The position numbers and the translations under genes were made by a program. A stretch of 64,000 bases of DNA, from the NCBI RefSeq assembly GCF_022012445.1, contig NZ_JAKLTS010000010.1:82432-146431 (forward strand). The letters run 5' to 3'. The stretch comes from Massilia sp. TS11 (GTDB taxonomy: Bacteria; Pseudomonadota; Gammaproteobacteria; Burkholderiales; Burkholderiaceae_D). Position 1 is the stretch's first letter. Each line of letters begins with the position of its first letter. Under the pieces are notes generated by a model that was not told the origin of the DNA, made no database searches, and saw only the letters and a list, made by a program, of their open reading frames with translations. Shown in pieces: positions 61,355 through 64,000 of the stretch.

Positions 61355-61383
61355 TTTTTTCAAAACACTGAAAGGAGGGCGTG

Positions 61384-62811
61384 ATGAACGCCGTTACCGA
61401 AAAATTCACCGACTACATCGTTGCCGACATCGGCCTGGCCGACTGGGGCAATAAAGAAATCAAGATCGCCGAAACCGAAATGCCGGGCCTGATGGCGATC
61501 CGCGAGGAATATGCCGCCAGCCAGCCGCTGAAAGGCGCGCGCATCACCGGCTCGCTGCACATGACGATCCAGACCGCGGTGCTGATCCAGACCCTGGAAG
61601 CCCTCGGCGCCCAGGTGCGCTGGGCCTCGTGCAACATCTACTCGACCCAGGACCACGCTGCCGCCGCGATCGCCGCCAATGGCACGCCGGTGTTCGCCGT
61701 CAAGGGCGAGAACCTGGACGAATACTGGGACTACACCCACCGCATCTTCGAATGGCCGAACGATGCCGCCGGCAATCCGGTCTACTCGAACATGATCCTC
61801 GACGACGGCGGCGATGCCACCCTGCTGCTGCACCTGGGCGTGCGCGCCGAGAAGGACCTGGGCGTGCTGGCCAATCCCGGTTCGGAAGAGGAAATCTGCC
61901 TGTTCAATGCCATCAAGGCGCGTCTGCAGCAGGACCCGAGCTGGTATTCCAAGCGCCTGCCGCAAATCAAAGGCGTGACCGAAGAAACCACCACCGGCGT
62001 GCACCGCCTGTACCAGATGGCCAAGGACGGCAAGCTGGCCTTCCCGGCGATCAACGTCAATGACTCGGTCACCAAGTCCAAGTTCGACAATCTGTACGGC
62101 TGCCGCGAATCCCTGGTCGACGGCATCAAGCGCGCCACCGACGTGATGGTGGCCGGCAAGGTCGCCGTGGTGTGCGGCTATGGCGACGTGGGCAAGGGCT
62201 CGGCCCAGGCCCTGCGCGCGCTGTCGGCCCAGGTCTGGGTCACCGAGATCGACCCGATCTGCGCCCTGCAGGCCGCGATGGAAGGCTACCGCGTGGTGAC
62301 GATGGACTATGCGGCCGAGCACGGCGACATCTTCGTCACCGCCACCGGCAACTACCACGTGCTGACCCACGATCACCTGAAGCGCATGAAGGACCAGGCC
62401 ATCGTCTGTAACATCGGCCACTTCGACAACGAGATCGACGTCGCCTCGCTGCGCCAGTACACCTGGGAAAACATCAAGCCCCAGGTCGACCACGTGATCT
62501 TCCCGGATGGCAAGCGCATCATCCTGCTGGCCGAAGGCCGTCTGGTCAACCTCGGCTGCGGCACCGGCCACCCGTCCTACGTGATGAGCTCCTCGTTCGC
62601 CAACCAGACGATCGCCCAGATCGAACTGTTCACCAACACGGCCCAGTACCCGGTCGGCGTGTACACGCTGCCCAAGCACCTGGACGAGAAGGTGGCGCGG
62701 CTCCAGCTCAAAAAGCTGAACGCCCAGCTGACCGAGCTGACCGACGAGCAGGCCGCCTACATCGGCGTGGCCAAGCAGGGCCCGTACAAGCCCGACCACT
62801 ACCGCTACTAA
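61384..62811 (+). CDS. ahcY: S-adenosylhomocysteine hydrolase
   Basis: A 475-residue NAD-dependent enzyme that splits SAH into homocysteine and adenosine. It begins [20 protein letters not shown], then [39 protein letters not shown], the NAD site [19 protein letters not shown] and the C-terminal [10 protein letters not shown]. The ATG at 61384 is preceded by GGAGG at good spacing; a GTG one codon earlier is too close. Controlled by the riboswitch just upstream. Confidence 0.97.
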   Translation: MNAVTEKFTDYIVADIGLADWGNKEIKIAETEMPGLMAIREEYAASQPLKGARITGSLHMTIQTAVLIQTLEALGAQVRWASCNIYSTQDHAAAAIAANGTPVFAVKGENLDEYWDYTHRIFEWPNDAAGNPVYSNMILDDGGDATLLLHLGVRAEKDLGVLANPGSEEEICLFNAIKARLQQDPSWYSKRLPQIKGVTEETTTGVHRLYQMAKDGKLAFPAINVNDSVTKSKFDNLYGCRESLVDGIKRATDVMVAGKVAVVCGYGDVGKGSAQALRALSAQVWVTEIDPICALQAAMEGYRVVTMDYAAEHGDIFVTATGNYHVLTHDHLKRMKDQAIVCNIGHFDNEIDVASLRQYTWENIKPQVDHVIFPDGKRIILLAEGRLVNLGCGTGHPSYVMSSSFANQTIAQIELFTNTAQYPVGVYTLPKHLDEKVARLQLKKLNAQLTELTDEQAAYIGVAKQGPYKPDHYRY

Positions 62812-62820
62812 GGCGACGCC

Positions 62821-63174
62821 ATGCGCCTGCTTCTGACCTGGCTGATCAATGCGGCGGCGCTGATGGCGCTGCCGTATCTGATGGAATCCGTGCAGGTGAG
62901 CAGCATCGGCGCCGCCCTGGTGGCGGCGCTCGTGCTGGGGCTGGTCAACACCCTGATCCGTCCCGTGCTCGTGCTGTTCACCCTGCCGGTGACGATGGTG
63001 TCGATGGGCCTGTTCATCCTGATCATCAACGGTTTCCTGATGTGGACCGTGGCGTATTGGGTCGAAGGCTTCCGCATCGCCAGTTTCTGGTCGGCGGTGG
63101 GCGCGGCATTGCTGTACAGCGTGATTTCCTGGGCGCTGTCCACGATCCTTCTCGAAAAAAATGCAAACACCTGA
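62821..63174 (+). CDS. Phage-holin-IV-type small membrane protein
   Basis: A 117-residue protein with four hydrophobic segments: LLLTWLINAAALMALPYLME, AALVAALVLGLVNTLIRPVL, LPVTMVSMGLFILIINGFLM and SAVGAALLYSVISWALSTIL. The pattern matches the 'phage holin family 4' or DUF-type proteins common in bacterial chromosomes and not linked to a prophage. It sits between ahcY and metF in many Betaproteobacteria (recall). Overlaps the metF start by 14 bases, so it is co-translated with metF. Confidence 0.85.
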   Translation: MRLLLTWLINAAALMALPYLMESVQVSSIGAALVAALVLGLVNTLIRPVLVLFTLPVTMVSMGLFILIINGFLMWTVAYWVEGFRIASFWSAVGAALLYSVISWALSTILLEKNANT

Positions 63175-63988
63175 TTTCAGCATCGAGTTCTTTCCGCCCA
63201 AAACGGCGGAAGGGGCCGACAAGCTGCGCGCCGTGCGCGCCCAGCTGGCCGCGCTGGGGCCGCGTTATTTCTCCGTGACCTTTGGCGCCGGTGGCAGCAC
63301 CCAGCAGGGCACGCTCGATACCGTGCTCGACATCATGGCAGCCGGCCAGGAAGCGGCGCCCCATCTGTCCTGCGTCGGCGGCACGCGCGCGTCGATCGGC
63401 GCCATCCTCCAGCAGTACAAGGCGCACGGCATCCGGCGCCTGGTGGCCCTGCGCGGCGACCTGCCGAGCGGCTACGGCGGCATGGGCGAATTCCGCTATG
63501 CCAACGAGCTGGTCGAGTTCGTGCGCGCCGAGACCGGCGACTGGTTCCACATCGAAGTGGCCGCCTATCCCGAGATGCATCCCCAGGCCCGCTCGCCGCA
63601 GGACGATCTGCGCGCCTTCGTGCGCAAGGTGCAGGCCGGCGCGAACAGCGCGATCACCCAGTATTTCTACAACGCCGACGCCTACTTCCGTTTTGTCGAC
63701 GAGGTGCGCGCGGCCGGCGTGGACGTGCCCATCGTGCCCGGCATCATGCCGATCACTAACTACACGCAGCTGTCGCGTTTCTCCGAGATGTGCGGCGCCG
63801 AGATTCCGCGCTGGGTGCGCCTGAAGCTGGCCAGCTTCGGCGACGACAGTGCGGCCATCAAGGCCTTCGGTCTGGACGTGGTGACGGCCCTGTGCGAGCG
63901 CCTGCTGGCCGGCGGCGCGCCGGGCCTGCATTTCTACAGCATGAACCAGGCGGCCGCCACGACCGCCCTGTGGCAGCGCCTGCGCTAA
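63161..63988 (+). CDS. metF: Methylenetetrahydrofolate reductase
   Basis: A 275-residue flavoprotein that makes 5-methyltetrahydrofolate for methionine synthesis. The opening QTPDFSIEFFPPKTAEGADK carries the conserved E-F-F-P-P-K. Later: YFSVTFGAGGSTQQGTLDTV, LRGDLPSGYGGMGEFRYANE, and NSAITQYFYNADAYFRFVDE with NYTQLSRFSEM. FAD and folate residues are in place. Closes the SAM cycle block metK-ahcY-metF. It ends 12 bases before the window edge. Confidence 0.97.
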   Translation: MQTPDFSIEFFPPKTAEGADKLRAVRAQLAALGPRYFSVTFGAGGSTQQGTLDTVLDIMAAGQEAAPHLSCVGGTRASIGAILQQYKAHGIRRLVALRGDLPSGYGGMGEFRYANELVEFVRAETGDWFHIEVAAYPEMHPQARSPQDDLRAFVRKVQAGANSAITQYFYNADAYFRFVDEVRAAGVDVPIVPGIMPITNYTQLSRFSEMCGAEIPRWVRLKLASFGDDSAAIKAFGLDVVTALCERLLAGGAPGLHFYSMNQAAATTALWQRLR

Positions 63989-64000
63989 GCCAGTTTCCGC

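Noticed and set aside
62821..63174. Prophage holin gene
   Set aside because: No other phage genes are near, and it lies in a conserved metabolic operon; the family name is historical.

Overview
The window is a piece of a high-GC betaproteobacterial chromosome, most likely from Oxalobacteraceae (Massilia, Janthinobacterium or Herbaspirillum type). I infer this from gene order and protein character: petA-petB-petC followed by sspA-sspB, a betaproteobacterial SAH riboswitch before ahcY, paired Gram-negative porins, and a gsp operon in the order G-H-I-J-K-L-M-N-D-E-F with a small GspC-like gene last. No database search was possible.

Region 1 (1-1227) holds the tail of a GGDEF protein, a small secreted STY0301-like protein and a frameshifted BPSL0067-like gene. 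Region 2 (about 1228-15235, 14 kb) is an integrated mobile element. It has lower GC and is bounded by an intact tRNA-Thr (15190-15265) and a displaced copy of that tRNA's 3' half (1228-1273). A tyrosine integrase lies beside the tRNA. The element carries a DUF2290 gene with an SF1 helicase, a membrane protein / beta-family / sce7726-family group that looks like a defence cassette, a ribbon-helix-helix/zinc-ribbon protein, a 22-bp iteron array, a stripped trbJ-trbK-trbL module, two HTH-type genes and a winged-helix Rep-like gene.

Region 3 (15285-31452) is core genome: sspBA, the cytochrome bc1 operon, mscL, a DegS/AlgW-type protease, gpsA, an SH3 protein, secB, grxC, a rhodanese, gpmA, an EnvC-like factor, a CtpA-type protease, a MoeB/ThiF protein and an exported amidohydrolase. 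Region 4 (31519-44416) is a near-complete type II secretion operon, directly followed by a PlpD-type patatin/POTRA/beta-barrel protein.

Region 5 (44417-59903) holds a helix-turn-helix regulator, hslVU with a good sigma32-type promoter, a STAS-like protein, a DksA with a long Lys/Ala-rich N-terminal tail, a CobW GTPase, xerC, a DUF484 protein, two porins, a Sel1-repeat protein, dapF and two LpxL-type acyltransferases. Region 6 (60063-63988) is the activated-methyl cycle block metK, ahcY, a small membrane protein and metF. A clear SAH riboswitch precedes ahcY, and a geometrically plausible H-type pseudoknot sits just before the metK ribosome binding site.

The strongest leads for something new are the metK leader pseudoknot, the element's two candidate defence loci, the DksA tail with a possible internal start, and the replacement of the tRNA 3' half and its terminator by the element. 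There are no rRNA genes, CRISPR arrays or recognisable insertion sequences.
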